Assembly: GCF_000247475.1 (NCBI RefSeq)
Contig: NZ_AHZC01000441.1
Coordinates: forward strand, 24,978-88,977
Length of the DNA: 64,000 bases
Origin: Rhizobium sp. PDO1-076
GTDB lineage: Bacteria > Pseudomonadota > Alphaproteobacteria > Rhizobiales > Rhizobiaceae
Reading direction: 5' to 3'
Numbering within the stretch: position 1 is the first letter of the stretch; every line of letters starts with the position of its first letter. The translations under genes and the position numbers were made by a program. This document shows positions 36,894 to 46,952 of the stretch, piece after piece. Under the pieces are notes generated by a model that saw only the letters and a list, made by a program, of their open reading frames with translations, was not told the DNA's origin and made no database searches.

Positions 36894-37946
36894 ATGGAAG
36901 GGGCAAACCAGCAGGCGCAAGCGCGTTCCGGCGTAGCGGCGGGTGATCCATTGGCGAAGATTGCGTCCTTCATGGCGCGCCATGGCATAGCCGGTCTGCC
37001 GCGCAATTTCGACATCGTGCACGAAGCCTTCGGCGGTCAAAATCCCGAACTCGCCCGCGAGCTTGCAGCGCTCGGCGCCCAACCCAGCCAATATGGTCTC
37101 GACCAGCTCGGCCTGAAGCACCGGCTAGCCGGCCATTGCGGCATGCAGGCGGAACGCCTGCAATCGGAGGCGCTGACGACCCTGTCGCGGATCAAGGAGC
37201 AGATTGCACTTGGCCTGACCCAGAAACGCAGTTTTGCCCGATCCGTGGAGACCGTTGCACGCGCCATCAAGGAAGATCTGAACCAGGGCATCGACCAGTT
37301 GTTGGGCGAACTCGACCTGTTGTCATCGGTCGCGACCCAGATGGTCAATGCGGAAACCCTGTTGGCCAATGAGATCGCAGCAGGCATCGATGTTCTGACG
37401 CAGGCAGACCGGGCGGCACGCGCGGCGAAGGGTCTGGCTCTGCGCGATCGGCTGACGGGCCTGCCGAACAGGGTTGCCTTCTTCCAGCAACTTGACGGCG
37501 TCTATGGTGTGGACAGTACCAGTGCTGCCCTAATCCTGATCGAGGTCCCCGACCTTGCCGGCATCCAGCAGCAATATGGCGAAGAGGCCGCAACCAAGCT
37601 GATCAAAAAGCTCGCAACGATCTTCCGCAAGACGATCAAGAAACATGACTATGTGGCCCGCATCGAGATTGGCACCTTTGCCTTCCTGTTTTCCGATGTC
37701 AGCGCGGATGACGCCCATGTCATTGCCGAGCGGCTCTATAGCGCGGCCGAAAACAACCTCGTATTCGCCACGGAAAACAGCAATGACGCTGGCGGTCTCG
37801 CCCTGGCAATCGGCCATGCGCTGAGCACCGATACGCAGGACGGGCTACAATTGCTGGCGCTGGCGGAGACAGCCGTACAGATGGCCCGCGTCAATCCGCG
37901 CCAGCCGATCATTGGTCATCGCCCTGCAGGGCGGCGGGTGGCCTGA
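36894..37946 (+). CDS. Degenerate GGDEF-domain protein with a novel N-terminal region
   Basis: A 350-residue protein. Residues 1 to about 175 are helical with probable coiled coil and no family I recognise. Residues 180-335 form a GGDEF fold beginning LRDRLTGLPNR, but the catalytic signature is EIGTF (258-262) in place of GGDEF, and the inhibitory RxxD is KKHD (249-252). It is therefore unlikely to make cyclic di-GMP and may bind a nucleotide or a partner. GGAAGAGG before ATG 36894 favours that start over the GTG at 36891. TTAACC motifs at about 36790 and 36829 resemble CtrA half-sites, a weak hint of cell-cycle control. Confidence 0.8.
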   Translation: MEGANQQAQARSGVAAGDPLAKIASFMARHGIAGLPRNFDIVHEAFGGQNPELARELAALGAQPSQYGLDQLGLKHRLAGHCGMQAERLQSEALTTLSRIKEQIALGLTQKRSFARSVETVARAIKEDLNQGIDQLLGELDLLSSVATQMVNAETLLANEIAAGIDVLTQADRAARAAKGLALRDRLTGLPNRVAFFQQLDGVYGVDSTSAALILIEVPDLAGIQQQYGEEAATKLIKKLATIFRKTIKKHDYVARIEIGTFAFLFSDVSADDAHVIAERLYSAAENNLVFATENSNDAGGLALAIGHALSTDTQDGLQLLALAETAVQMARVNPRQPIIGHRPAGRRVA

Positions 37947-38001
37947 CGGCCATTCTGCCCGCCCGCTTGCCTTTGGCCGAAACATCGGCCAAAACGCCGG
38001 C

Positions 38002-39891
38002 ATGATCACGATCAACGACATCTCTGCCCGCATCGCCGGACGCCTGCTCATCGACCATGCCACCGTCTCCTTGCCTGCGGGCACCAAGGCCGGTCTCGTC
38101 GGCAAGAATGGCGCCGGGAAATCGACGCTGTTCAAAATCATCACAGGCGACCTGTCAGCCGAGACCGGCAATATCTCGATCCCGAGAAATGCCCGTATCG
38201 GCCAGGTGGCGCAGGAAGCGCCGGGCACGGAAGAATCGCTGATCTCGATCGTGCTTTCGGCTGACAAGGAACGGGCAGCCCTGCTGGCGGAAGCCGAACA
38301 CGCAACGGACGCGCACCGGATCGCCGAAATTCAGACCCGGCTTGCCGATATCGGCGCGCACTCAGCCGAAGCGCGTGCCGCCACCATTCTGTCGGGCCTC
38401 GGGTTCGATCATGAGGCACAGCAGCGCCCTGCCTCGTCCTTTTCCGGCGGCTGGCGCATGCGTGTCGCGCTCGCAGGCGTGCTGTTTTCCGAACCCGACC
38501 TGCTGCTGCTCGACGAACCGACCAACTATCTCGACCTCGAAGGTTCGATGTGGCTGGAAGATTATGTGCGTCGCTATCCGCACACCGTCATCATCATCAG
38601 CCATGACCGCGACCTGCTGAACACCGCGGTCAATTCGATCGTGCATCTCGACCAGAAGAAACTCACCTTCTATCGCGGCGGCTATGACCAGTTCGAGCGG
38701 CAGAAGGCCGAAAACGACGAATTGCAAACCAAGGCCAAGGTGAAGAACGATGCGGCGCGCAAGCACCTGCAGAGCTTCATCGACCGCTTCAAGGCCAAGG
38801 CGACCAAGGCCAAGCAGGCGCAGAGCCGCGTCAAGGCACTGGAACGCATGGGCACGGTTGCGGCCGTGATCGAGGATCACGTCCAACCGATCAGCTTCCC
38901 GGCGCCGGAAAAGCAGCCAGCCTCACCGATCATCGCCATTGCAGGCGGCGTGGTCGGCTATGAACCGGGCAAGCCGATCCTGAAGAACATCAACCTGCGC
39001 ATCGACAATGACGACCGCATCGCGCTGCTCGGCTCGAACGGCAACGGCAAGTCGACCTTCGCCAAATTCATTTCCGGGCGACTTCAAGCCCAGGCCGGCG
39101 AACTGAAGCTGGCGCCGTCCCTGAAGATCGGCTTCTTCGCCCAGCACCAGTTGGACGACCTGATCCCGGACCAGACCCCCGTCGAGCATGTGCGGCGATT
39201 GATGCCGACCGAACCGGAGGCCAAGGTTCGCGCCCGCGTTGCGCAGATGGGCCTGCTGACGGAAAAGATGGCGACACCCGCCAAGGACCTGTCCGGCGGT
39301 GAAAAGGCGCGGCTGCTGATGGGCCTTGCCGCCTTCCACGCCCCCAACCTCCTGATCCTCGACGAGCCGACCAACCATCTCGACATCGACAGCCGCAAGG
39401 CGCTGATCGAAGCGCTCAACGACTACGAGGGCGCGGTCATCCTGATCAGCCATGATCGCCATCTGATCGAGGCGACCGTCGATCGGCTATGGCTGGTCAA
39501 CAACGGAACCGTGACCAGTTTCGACGGCGATATGGAAGAGTATCGCAGCCTGATCGTCTCCTCCGGCAAGAGGTCTGCCGAGAAGGAAAAGACAGACACT
39601 GGAGCCGAACAGGTCAATAAGGCAGAACAGCGCAAGGCGGCAGCAGACAGGCGCGCCAGCCTCGCGCCGCTGAAGAAAAAGATCAATGAAATCGAGTCGG
39701 TAACGAAGAAACTGGAGACGTTGATTCAGGCGCTTGATGCAGAGCTTGCGGATCCGGTGCTTTACGAAAAGGCGCCGGCCAAGGCTGCCGAAAAGGCCAG
39801 GCAGCGTGGCGAAGCCGCGGCAAAACTGTCGGCGGCCGAAGAACAATGGCTGGAACTGTCCGCAGAATATGAGGACGGCATGGCCGGCTGA
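38002..39891 (+). CDS. ABC-F family ATP-binding protein
   Basis: A 629-residue soluble protein with two ABC ATPase domains and no membrane segment. Walker A motifs are GKNGAGKST (from residue 34) and GSNGNGKST. Signatures are FSGGWRMR and LSGGEKAR, and Walker B motifs LLLLDEPTNYLD and LLILDEPTNHLD. Between them is the basic P-site tRNA-interacting linker (around KHLQSFIDRFKAKATKAKQA), and a coiled-coil C-terminus of about 70 residues follows, as in Uup/YheS. ABC-F proteins act on the ribosome during stalled translation. Confidence 0.93.
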   Translation: MITINDISARIAGRLLIDHATVSLPAGTKAGLVGKNGAGKSTLFKIITGDLSAETGNISIPRNARIGQVAQEAPGTEESLISIVLSADKERAALLAEAEHATDAHRIAEIQTRLADIGAHSAEARAATILSGLGFDHEAQQRPASSFSGGWRMRVALAGVLFSEPDLLLLDEPTNYLDLEGSMWLEDYVRRYPHTVIIISHDRDLLNTAVNSIVHLDQKKLTFYRGGYDQFERQKAENDELQTKAKVKNDAARKHLQSFIDRFKAKATKAKQAQSRVKALERMGTVAAVIEDHVQPISFPAPEKQPASPIIAIAGGVVGYEPGKPILKNINLRIDNDDRIALLGSNGNGKSTFAKFISGRLQAQAGELKLAPSLKIGFFAQHQLDDLIPDQTPVEHVRRLMPTEPEAKVRARVAQMGLLTEKMATPAKDLSGGEKARLLMGLAAFHAPNLLILDEPTNHLDIDSRKALIEALNDYEGAVILISHDRHLIEATVDRLWLVNNGTVTSFDGDMEEYRSLIVSSGKRSAEKEKTDTGAEQVNKAEQRKAAADRRASLAPLKKKINEIESVTKKLETLIQALDAELADPVLYEKAPAKAAEKARQRGEAAAKLSAAEEQWLELSAEYEDGMAG

Positions 39892-39970
39892 TTGCCGGCC
39901 TTCCGACGTCTCTCGCCACGCTCGGGGTCAATGCCCGTAGCACAGTCCCGATCGGGGCAGACCGAAGGCC

Positions 39971-40420
39971 TCAGGCCTTCTTTTCCCAGCGGCCTTCCGT
40001 CGTCTGCTGCCAATAGGTCAAAGCGTGTCCCTCGCCCTTGAGGCGCTTCCACTGGCCACGCGCCGCCTCCAGCTGCGGCTGGTCATAGCCATCGAAGACA
40101 AACACGACACGGTCATAGTCGAGGACCGGCGGCGGCTCGGCACCGTCGATCATGAAGCGCACGGTCGCGTTGTTGATATTGTCGGGCAGCACCGTCAGCA
40201 GAATGGGCTGGCTGTCTGGCGCTTCTCCGTCATCGGTGCCATGCGGCAGGAAGCTGTCTTCCCGGTAGACCCACAAATGCTGATCGAGCGCATCACGCAG
40301 ATCCTCATCGCTGGTCTGGACCGTGACCCTCCAGCCGCGCTCGATGCTTTTCTCCAGCAACGGCGGGAGAGCATCCTCCAGCTTTGATTCCGTCAGGTGA
40401 TAAAAGAGTATTTCTGCCAA
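39971..40420 (-). CDS. holC: DNA polymerase III chi subunit
   Basis: A 149-residue HolC, which links the clamp-loader complex to single-strand-binding protein. The start is TTG at 40420 (reads as M-AEILFYHLTES); AGGGGCAGG precedes it. Typical blocks are LPPLLEKSIERGWRV, LWVYREDSFLPHG and DNINNATVRFMIDG. It follows pepA by 20 bases, an arrangement also seen in other proteobacteria. Confidence 0.93.
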   Translation of the reverse strand: MAEILFYHLTESKLEDALPPLLEKSIERGWRVTVQTSDEDLRDALDQHLWVYREDSFLPHGTDDGEAPDSQPILLTVLPDNINNATVRFMIDGAEPPPVLDYDRVVFVFDGYDQPQLEAARGQWKRLKGEGHALTYWQQTTEGRWEKKA

Positions 40421-40440
40421 AAGTCCTGCCCCTTGCGATG

Positions 40441-41940
40441 TCAGGCTTCGTAGCTGGCGCGAACCAACTCGTCGAGCAGGCGCACGCCGAAGCCGGAGCC
40501 CCAGGACTGGTTGATCTCGTCCGACGGCGAGCCCATGGCCGTGCCGGCGATGTCGAGATGCGCCCATGGCGTATCCTTAACGAAGCGCTTGAGGAACTGT
40601 GCGGCGGTGATCGAGCCCGCGTGACGACCACCGGTGTTCTTCATGTCGGCGAATTTGGAATCGATCAGCTTGTCATAGTCCTTGCCGAGCGGCATGCGCC
40701 ACAACCGCTCCTTGGTGGTCAGGCCGGCCGACAAAAGATTTTCCGCCAGTTCGTCGTCATTGCAGAACAGGCCGGCATGGAGATTGCCGAGCGCCACCAG
40801 GATAGCACCGGTGAGCGTTGCGAGATTGATCATGAATTCCGGGGCGAAGCGCTCATTGCAATACCAGAGCGCATCGCAGAGAACGAGACGGCCTTCGGCA
40901 TCGGTATTGATGACCTCGATCGTCTGGCCGGACATCGAGGTTACAATGTCACCCGGACGCTGGGCATTGCCATCGGGCATGTTTTCGACAAGCCCGATGA
41001 TACCGATGACATTGGCTTTCGCCTTGCGCGCGGCAAGCGTATGCATCAGACCGGTCACGGCCGCTGCACCACCCATGTCGCCCTTCATGTCTTCCATGCC
41101 GCCCGCCGGCTTGATCGAGATGCCGCCGGTGTCGAAGACGACGCCCTTGCCGATAAATGCGATCGGCTTGTCCTTCGCCTTGCCGCCATTCCAATTCATG
41201 ATGACGAGACGCGGCGGGCGGGCGGAGCCCTGGGCAACGCCGAGCAGCGCGCCCATGCCGAGCTTCTTCATTTCCTTTTCGGTCAGGATCTCGATCTCGA
41301 CGCCGAGCTTCTCGAGTTCCTTCGCCTTGGCGGCAAATTCCAGCGGGCCGAGGATATTGGCAGGCTCATTGACCAGGTTGCGGGCCAAAATCACGCCCTC
41401 GGCAACAGCTTCGGCTTCGGCAAACGCCTTCTTTGCTGCACCGGCATCCGCCGTGACGATGGTGACCTTGATGGTCTTCTCATTCACCTTGCCGTCGTCG
41501 TCATCAGACTTCTTGGTGGTCTTGTAGTTGTCGAACTTGTAGGCGCGCAGCAGCATGCCAAGTGCGAAATCGGCCGCGGCCTTCGGCGAGACCGCAAGAC
41601 CCGGCACATCGAGATAGACCGTGGCCTTTTCAGCCCCCTTCAGTGCCGCCGTCGCAACACCACCGGCGCGAAGCCAGTCGTGGGCGGTCAGTGCCTCGGC
41701 CTTGCCGAGACCGATCACGACCAACCGGTCGGCTTCAGAACCGTGCGGCGCGACAATATCGAGTGTCGCCATGGCCTTTCCGGTGAACTTTCCGACCTTG
41801 GCTGCGCGCGCATAAACGCCGGCTGGATCTGCGTCCGTAACACCTGCCGGCAGGTCGGCTTCCACCGTCTTGAGCAAGATTGCAGCGCCACCGCTGACGG
41901 CCTGAGACTTGGTGAAGGCGATTGTGAGCTTTGCAGACAT
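40441..41940 (-). CDS. pepA: Leucyl aminopeptidase
   Basis: A 499-residue M17 metallo-aminopeptidase. The family signature [14 protein letters not shown] and the metal-ligand lysine region [19 protein letters not shown] are both present. It removes N-terminal residues from peptides as a cytosolic hexamer with two metal ions per subunit. In E. coli PepA also binds DNA, but nothing in the sequence shows that here. It is transcribed ahead of holC. Confidence 0.96.
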   Translation of the reverse strand: MSAKLTIAFTKSQAVSGGAAILLKTVEADLPAGVTDADPAGVYARAAKVGKFTGKAMATLDIVAPHGSEADRLVVIGLGKAEALTAHDWLRAGGVATAALKGAEKATVYLDVPGLAVSPKAAADFALGMLLRAYKFDNYKTTKKSDDDDGKVNEKTIKVTIVTADAGAAKKAFAEAEAVAEGVILARNLVNEPANILGPLEFAAKAKELEKLGVEIEILTEKEMKKLGMGALLGVAQGSARPPRLVIMNWNGGKAKDKPIAFIGKGVVFDTGGISIKPAGGMEDMKGDMGGAAAVTGLMHTLAARKAKANVIGIIGLVENMPDGNAQRPGDIVTSMSGQTIEVINTDAEGRLVLCDALWYCNERFAPEFMINLATLTGAILVALGNLHAGLFCNDDELAENLLSAGLTTKERLWRMPLGKDYDKLIDSKFADMKNTGGRHAGSITAAQFLKRFVKDTPWAHLDIAGTAMGSPSDEINQSWGSGFGVRLLDELVRASYEA

Positions 41941-42226
41941 GGTGTTTCCCCTGGCCTGGTTAGGGCTGATAGATATGCCGCGATCATCGCCTTTTCAGCC
42001 GCGAAGGCAAGGGCATGGCGAACCGTAAGTGGCTGTATCCCCGTCTGATCTCGCGCCGAGAACGGCGCATTCCTTGGGCACTGCGTCGCGGAAATCACGC
42101 TGTTTAAAAAAAACGGAACATGAAGGGGGAAAAAATCCTGTTCGCGGTCGCCAAATGGCCGCAAGCGTCGTAGAGACAAGCTCCTAAATCGCAGACGGGC
42201 CTCCCGGTTCGTCTTCAGGAAACCGC

Positions 42227-43402
42227 ATGAAGCTTCTTGAACTCTATATCCTGCGACGTGTCGTGCAGATGTTCCTCACCGCCTTGCTGCCGGTGCTGGC
42301 GATCATTTGGACGACTCAGGTCCTGGCACGCATCAATCTGGTGACAGACAGCGGTCAGTCGGTCGGATCGTTCATGACGCTTGCGACGCTGATCCTGCCG
42401 ACGATTGTGTCCGCCGTCCTGCCGTTCGCGCTGGTGATCGGCATCACGCAGACCCTGACGGCGATGAACAATGATTCCGAACTGGCGGTCATCGATGCGG
42501 CTGGCGCCGCGCGGGGAACCATCCTGCGGCCGATCATTACCATGGCAGTCGTCCTCAGCGTGTTTTCCTTCGCGATGATCAACTTCGTCGAGCCGAAAAT
42601 GCGCGTCAATGTGCGCGAGATGATCGCAGCCGCCTATGCCGACCTGCTGTCCACCGTGATCGAGGAAAAATCCTTCCGCCGGCTGGATGAAGGGCTCTAT
42701 ATCCAGATTTCCGAGCGTCAGGGACGTATCCTGAAGGGTCTTCTGGTCGCCGATTCCCGCGACCCGGCATCCGCCTTCATCTACTATGCCCGTGAAGGTG
42801 CGGTGGAAGAAAACGGTCAGGCACTTTTGATGCGCGACGGCGAGGTTCAGCGCAAGACCGTGGAAGGCAATGTCACGGTCATCCGCTTCGATTCCTATTC
42901 CTTCGACCTCTCCGAGCTTTCAAGCAACCGGGGACAGGCGCGCCTGAATTCCGGCGACCGGAACCTTGCATTCCTCCTCAATCCCGATCCCAATGATCCG
43001 CAGTACAAGGAACGCCCCGGAAAATATCATGCCGAGCTTCATCGCCGCATGAGCGTGTGGCTATTTCCCTTGGCGTTTGCATTGATCTCATTGGTCATTT
43101 GCGGCGACGCCCGATCGCATCGTGAGGCACGGCTGCATCCGATGGCCGCCTCGCTGCTGCTGACGCTTGGCCTCTTCTGGATGTCCAACTATACGGTTTC
43201 CCTGGCGGAACAGGCGAGCGCCACCACCCCGCTGATCTACATGGTTCCGCTATCGGCCATCCTCCTGTCGGGCTGGGCGCTCTACAGCGGCAAGCGCCTG
43301 AGCTTGCCGAAGCCGATTGCAAACATGCTGACACGCCTTCAGGCGCGGCTGCGCAAACTGACACCGCAGGATGAAAGCTCCAGCGCCGGAGGTGCGGCAT
43401 GA
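42227..43402 (+). CDS. lptF: LPS export ABC transporter permease LptF
   Basis: A 391-residue permease with six membrane helices (three near the N-terminus, three near the C-terminus) around a periplasmic beta-jellyroll of about 180 residues. It starts MKLLELYILRRVVQMF, typical of LptF, with an AGGAAACC site upstream. With LptG and the LptB ATPase it extracts LPS from the inner membrane. It overlaps lptG by four bases. Confidence 0.93.
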   Translation: MKLLELYILRRVVQMFLTALLPVLAIIWTTQVLARINLVTDSGQSVGSFMTLATLILPTIVSAVLPFALVIGITQTLTAMNNDSELAVIDAAGAARGTILRPIITMAVVLSVFSFAMINFVEPKMRVNVREMIAAAYADLLSTVIEEKSFRRLDEGLYIQISERQGRILKGLLVADSRDPASAFIYYAREGAVEENGQALLMRDGEVQRKTVEGNVTVIRFDSYSFDLSELSSNRGQARLNSGDRNLAFLLNPDPNDPQYKERPGKYHAELHRRMSVWLFPLAFALISLVICGDARSHREARLHPMAASLLLTLGLFWMSNYTVSLAEQASATTPLIYMVPLSAILLSGWALYSGKRLSLPKPIANMLTRLQARLRKLTPQDESSSAGGAA

Positions 43403-44481
43403 TCCGGACACTCGGCCGCTACTTCTTCCGCCGCTACATGATGACGGCCTTCTGGTTCTTTGTTGGCGTGATGTCGCTCGTCTTTTTGATCGACTTCACG
43501 GAGTCTTCGGGTCGCTTCGGTTCCTTGCCCGGCGCTTCGGTGACCGGCACTCTGCTGTTGACCGCATTGCGACTGCCGCTGATCATCCAGCAGACCGTTC
43601 CGTTCATTGGACTGTTTGTCGGCATGACGACCCTGATTGCACTGAACCGCAAGTCGGAACTGGTCGTCGCGCGTGCGGCCGGCATCTCTGCATGGCAGTT
43701 CATGATGCCATTCCTGTTCGGTGCATTCCTGATCGGACTTGCCACCACACTGCTGATCAATCCGCTTGCCGCCTATGGCCAGAGCAAGGCTCTGTCGCTG
43801 GAGGCGGAATGGCGCGAAGGCTCCAATCGCACATCGACCGTGTCCGTGCCGTGGCTGCGTCAGATCAGTGGCGATACCGACGTTGCCATGGGTGCACGCA
43901 CGGTTCTGGAGGGCGGAACACAGCTCGTCGATGCGGTGCTGATCCACTTCGATTCCGAGGGTCGAATTGCGCTGCGGCAGGACGCACGCACAGCGAACTT
44001 GAAAGATGGTTACTGGCTTCTTAACGATGTCCTGGAGACCCGTCCCGGCGAGATACAGAAAAGGCTCGCGACAGCCCAGGTTGCTACAAACCTCCAGAAG
44101 GACTTCATCCAGGAGCGTTTGGCACAACCGGAAACCGTTGCTTTTTATGATCTTTTTCAGAAAATCCGAGTGGCCCGTTCTTTTGGGGTCCCCACACAGG
44201 CACTGGAAACGCAGTTTCATTCCCTGCTCTCCATGCCCTTTCTTCTCGTTGCAATGACCCTGATCGCCGCAACCGTGTCCATAAAGTTCAGCCGGTTTAA
44301 CCAATCCCGCTCCGTGATTCTGGGTGGAATCGTTTCAGGCTTCGTGCTTTATGTTGCAACAGTGCTCGTAAAAGCATTCGGAAGCAGCGGCGTGATGCCG
44401 CCATATGTTGCGACCTGGGTACCAGTTGTCGTAGCCATGGCATTGGGAGCAACGATTCTGCTTCACAAGGAGGATGGTTAG
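43399..44481 (+). CDS. lptG: LPS export ABC transporter permease LptG
   Basis: A 360-residue partner of LptF with the same six-helix plus jellyroll plan. It starts IRTLGRYFFRRYMMTAFWFF. The last third (from about 44100) is lower in GC and less codon-biased than its surroundings, but the reading frame and family features (FSRFNQSRSVILGGIVSGF) are normal. Its TAG stop shares a base with the GTG start of lptD. Confidence 0.93.
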   Translation: MIRTLGRYFFRRYMMTAFWFFVGVMSLVFLIDFTESSGRFGSLPGASVTGTLLLTALRLPLIIQQTVPFIGLFVGMTTLIALNRKSELVVARAAGISAWQFMMPFLFGAFLIGLATTLLINPLAAYGQSKALSLEAEWREGSNRTSTVSVPWLRQISGDTDVAMGARTVLEGGTQLVDAVLIHFDSEGRIALRQDARTANLKDGYWLLNDVLETRPGEIQKRLATAQVATNLQKDFIQERLAQPETVAFYDLFQKIRVARSFGVPTQALETQFHSLLSMPFLLVAMTLIAATVSIKFSRFNQSRSVILGGIVSGFVLYVATVLVKAFGSSGVMPPYVATWVPVVVAMALGATILLHKEDG

Positions 44482-46829
44482 TGGCGGTAAAAGACCGCGG
44501 GAATATCAGAAGGCTCACCGTAGCCCTGCTGACGAGCGTTGCTGTGTGTGCGATTCCGCCTGCAGGGCAATTCGCTTTTGCGCAGGACGCGAGCCAGACC
44601 TCCGCATTGAATCCCAATCTTCCCGAAGACGCCAAGCTCCTGCTTGCCGCCAACGAACTCATTTATGACAAGGATGCCGAGCGGGTTTCCGCCACCGGCG
44701 CCGTTCAGATCAATTATGCGGGCTACCAGATGGTTGCCCGACGCGTGGACTATGACCAGAAGAGCGGACGCGTCACCGCGTCCGGAAACATCGAGCTGAT
44801 CGAACCCGGCGGCAACCGGATCTATGCCGAGTCGCTCGACGTCACCGACAATTTCGCCGACGGATTCATCCAGGCGCTACGGATCGAGACATCGGACAAT
44901 ACCCGTGTTGTCGGCGAAAGTGCCGAGCGCGTCGGCGGCACGCAGATGATCCTGCACAAGGGTGTCTACACGGCTTGTCTGCCCTGCGCCGAAAACCCGG
45001 AACGCCCGCCGCTCTGGCAGGTGAAGGCCGAGCGCGTTGTCCAGGACGGCAAGAAGCATACCGTGCGGCTGGAAAAGGCCCGGTTCGAACTGTTCGGCTA
45101 TTCACTGGCGACGCTGCCGTTCATCGAAGTGCCCGACAATACGGTCAAGCGTAAGACGGGTTTCCTTTTCCCCGAAATGCGGACCTCCGAAAACCTCGGA
45201 TTCGGCATCGCTGTCCCATATTACATTGCGATCGCGCCTGATCGCGACGCCACGATCACGACGACCGGTTATACGGATCAGGGTGCATTGCTCGAAGTCG
45301 AACTGCGTCAGCGTTTTGAAAAAGGCGAGGCCAATTTGCGCTTCGCCGGCATCGACCAGATGAACCCCGACCGCTTCACCAGCAACACAAGCGACGCAAA
45401 CCGCGACGTACGTGGTCTTGTCGCGTCCAAGGGAGCCTTCAGGATCAATCCGCGCTGGACCTTCGGCTGGGATGTGATGCTGCAAAGCGACAACAACTTT
45501 GCCCGGACCTATTCGCTCAACGGTCTCGACGAATCCACGCATACGAATACGGCCTATCTGGTCGGTCAGGGCGAGCGCAATTTCTTCGACATGCGCGGCT
45601 ACTATTTCGACGTGCAGGATGCCGACGTCAACGACACGGCTGAGAAGCAGCAGGCGGTCGTCCTTCCGACGATCGACTACAACTACTATGCGCCAGAGCC
45701 CGTTGCCGGCGGCCAACTCTCTGGCACATTGAATTTTACCTCGTTGTCGCGGTTTGACGGTGACGAAGCGCTGATCGACACGAATGGCGACGGCATTGGT
45801 GATTTCACGCGCTTTCGCGGCCTGAAGGGGAATTCCACCCGGCTTTCGGCCGAAGCGGAATGGGAACGGACGTTCAGTGCGCCCGGCGGCCTGCAGCTCA
45901 CGCCATTGCTTGCGGCTCGTGGCGATGCTTTCGGTCTGTCGATGGATGCGCCGGTGGGCTACACCGGAAATTACACGACCGACGATGCCGCGACCCGCTA
46001 CATGCTGACCGCTGGTCTTGAGGCGCGCTATCCGTGGCTGATCACGACCAACAACAGCAGCCATATCTTCGAGCCAATTGCACAGATTTACGTACGTAAC
46101 GACGAGCAGATGGCCGGCGAACTGCCCAATGAAGACGCACAGAGCTTTGTCTTCGATGCGGCCAACCTGTTCGAGCGTGACAAATTCACAGGCTATGACC
46201 GTGTCGAAGGGGGCACACGTGCCAACCTCGGCATTCGCTATACCGGAAGTTTCGACAATGGTGTGGGCCTGCGCGGTATCCTGGGCCAGTCCTTCCATCT
46301 TGGCGGAGTGAACTCGTTCGCAACCGACGACCTCGTTGCCGTCGGATCGGATTCCGGCCTGGAAACCGATGCGTCAGACTACGTGGCCATGGCCGGTGTC
46401 GATCTGCCATTCGGCGTGTCGCTCAGCACCAGCGTGCGTCTCGACGAAAAGACGCTGGAACTGCGCCGCACCGATGCAACGGCCGCCTACACGTCGGATC
46501 GCTTGCAGACGAGCCTGACTTTCACACAGCTCGACGCGCAGCCGGAATACGGCTTTGATGAGGAAAACCAGGCGATCAGTTCGTCGGCTTCGGTCAAGAT
46601 CAACGAGTTCTGGTCGGTTTATGGCTCGGTGAACTATGACATCGACGCGGATGTGTTCAACCGTCGCAGCATCGGCATCTCCTATGCTGACGAGTGCACC
46701 GTTCTGTCGATCGGCTACACCGACAAATACGATCCAGATGACTCGTCTGCGAGCGACTGGACGATTGGTGGTCGACTGGTGTTCCGGACACTCGGCGAGA
46801 TCAAACTCAGCGACAATTCGTTCGAGTAA
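44481..46829 (+). CDS. lptD: LPS-assembly outer-membrane protein LptD
   Basis: A 782-residue outer-membrane translocon that inserts LPS into the outer leaflet together with LptE. It starts with GTG, has a signal peptide ending around QFAFA-QD, an LptA-like beta-jellyroll (about 50-170) and then the large barrel. Cys pairs at CLPC (about residues 169-172) and a late Cys in YADECTVLSIGY fit the disulfides that mature LptD. It is co-transcribed after lptF and lptG. Confidence 0.93.
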   Translation: MAVKDRGNIRRLTVALLTSVAVCAIPPAGQFAFAQDASQTSALNPNLPEDAKLLLAANELIYDKDAERVSATGAVQINYAGYQMVARRVDYDQKSGRVTASGNIELIEPGGNRIYAESLDVTDNFADGFIQALRIETSDNTRVVGESAERVGGTQMILHKGVYTACLPCAENPERPPLWQVKAERVVQDGKKHTVRLEKARFELFGYSLATLPFIEVPDNTVKRKTGFLFPEMRTSENLGFGIAVPYYIAIAPDRDATITTTGYTDQGALLEVELRQRFEKGEANLRFAGIDQMNPDRFTSNTSDANRDVRGLVASKGAFRINPRWTFGWDVMLQSDNNFARTYSLNGLDESTHTNTAYLVGQGERNFFDMRGYYFDVQDADVNDTAEKQQAVVLPTIDYNYYAPEPVAGGQLSGTLNFTSLSRFDGDEALIDTNGDGIGDFTRFRGLKGNSTRLSAEAEWERTFSAPGGLQLTPLLAARGDAFGLSMDAPVGYTGNYTTDDAATRYMLTAGLEARYPWLITTNNSSHIFEPIAQIYVRNDEQMAGELPNEDAQSFVFDAANLFERDKFTGYDRVEGGTRANLGIRYTGSFDNGVGLRGILGQSFHLGGVNSFATDDLVAVGSDSGLETDASDYVAMAGVDLPFGVSLSTSVRLDEKTLELRRTDATAAYTSDRLQTSLTFTQLDAQPEYGFDEENQAISSSASVKINEFWSVYGSVNYDIDADVFNRRSIGISYADECTVLSIGYTDKYDPDDSSASDWTIGGRLVFRTLGEIKLSDNSFE

Positions 46830-46857
46830 GCGATCGTCTATATGAGGTCATTGTTTT

Positions 46858-46892
46858 GCCGCATGTATTGTGCAATCCCTGCGGCAGTCTTT
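46858..46892 (+). terminator. Weak hairpin after lptD
   Basis: GCCGCA (46858-46863) pairs with TGCGGC (46880-46885), with TCTTTT just after. The stem is short and the loop long, so read-through into the surA-like gene is likely. Confidence 0.35.
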
Positions 46893-46952
46893 TGGTCAAC
46901 ATGAAAAATTGAACCGGTCAGCGCTCGTGGCTGGTCGGGGAAAGGATTACAG

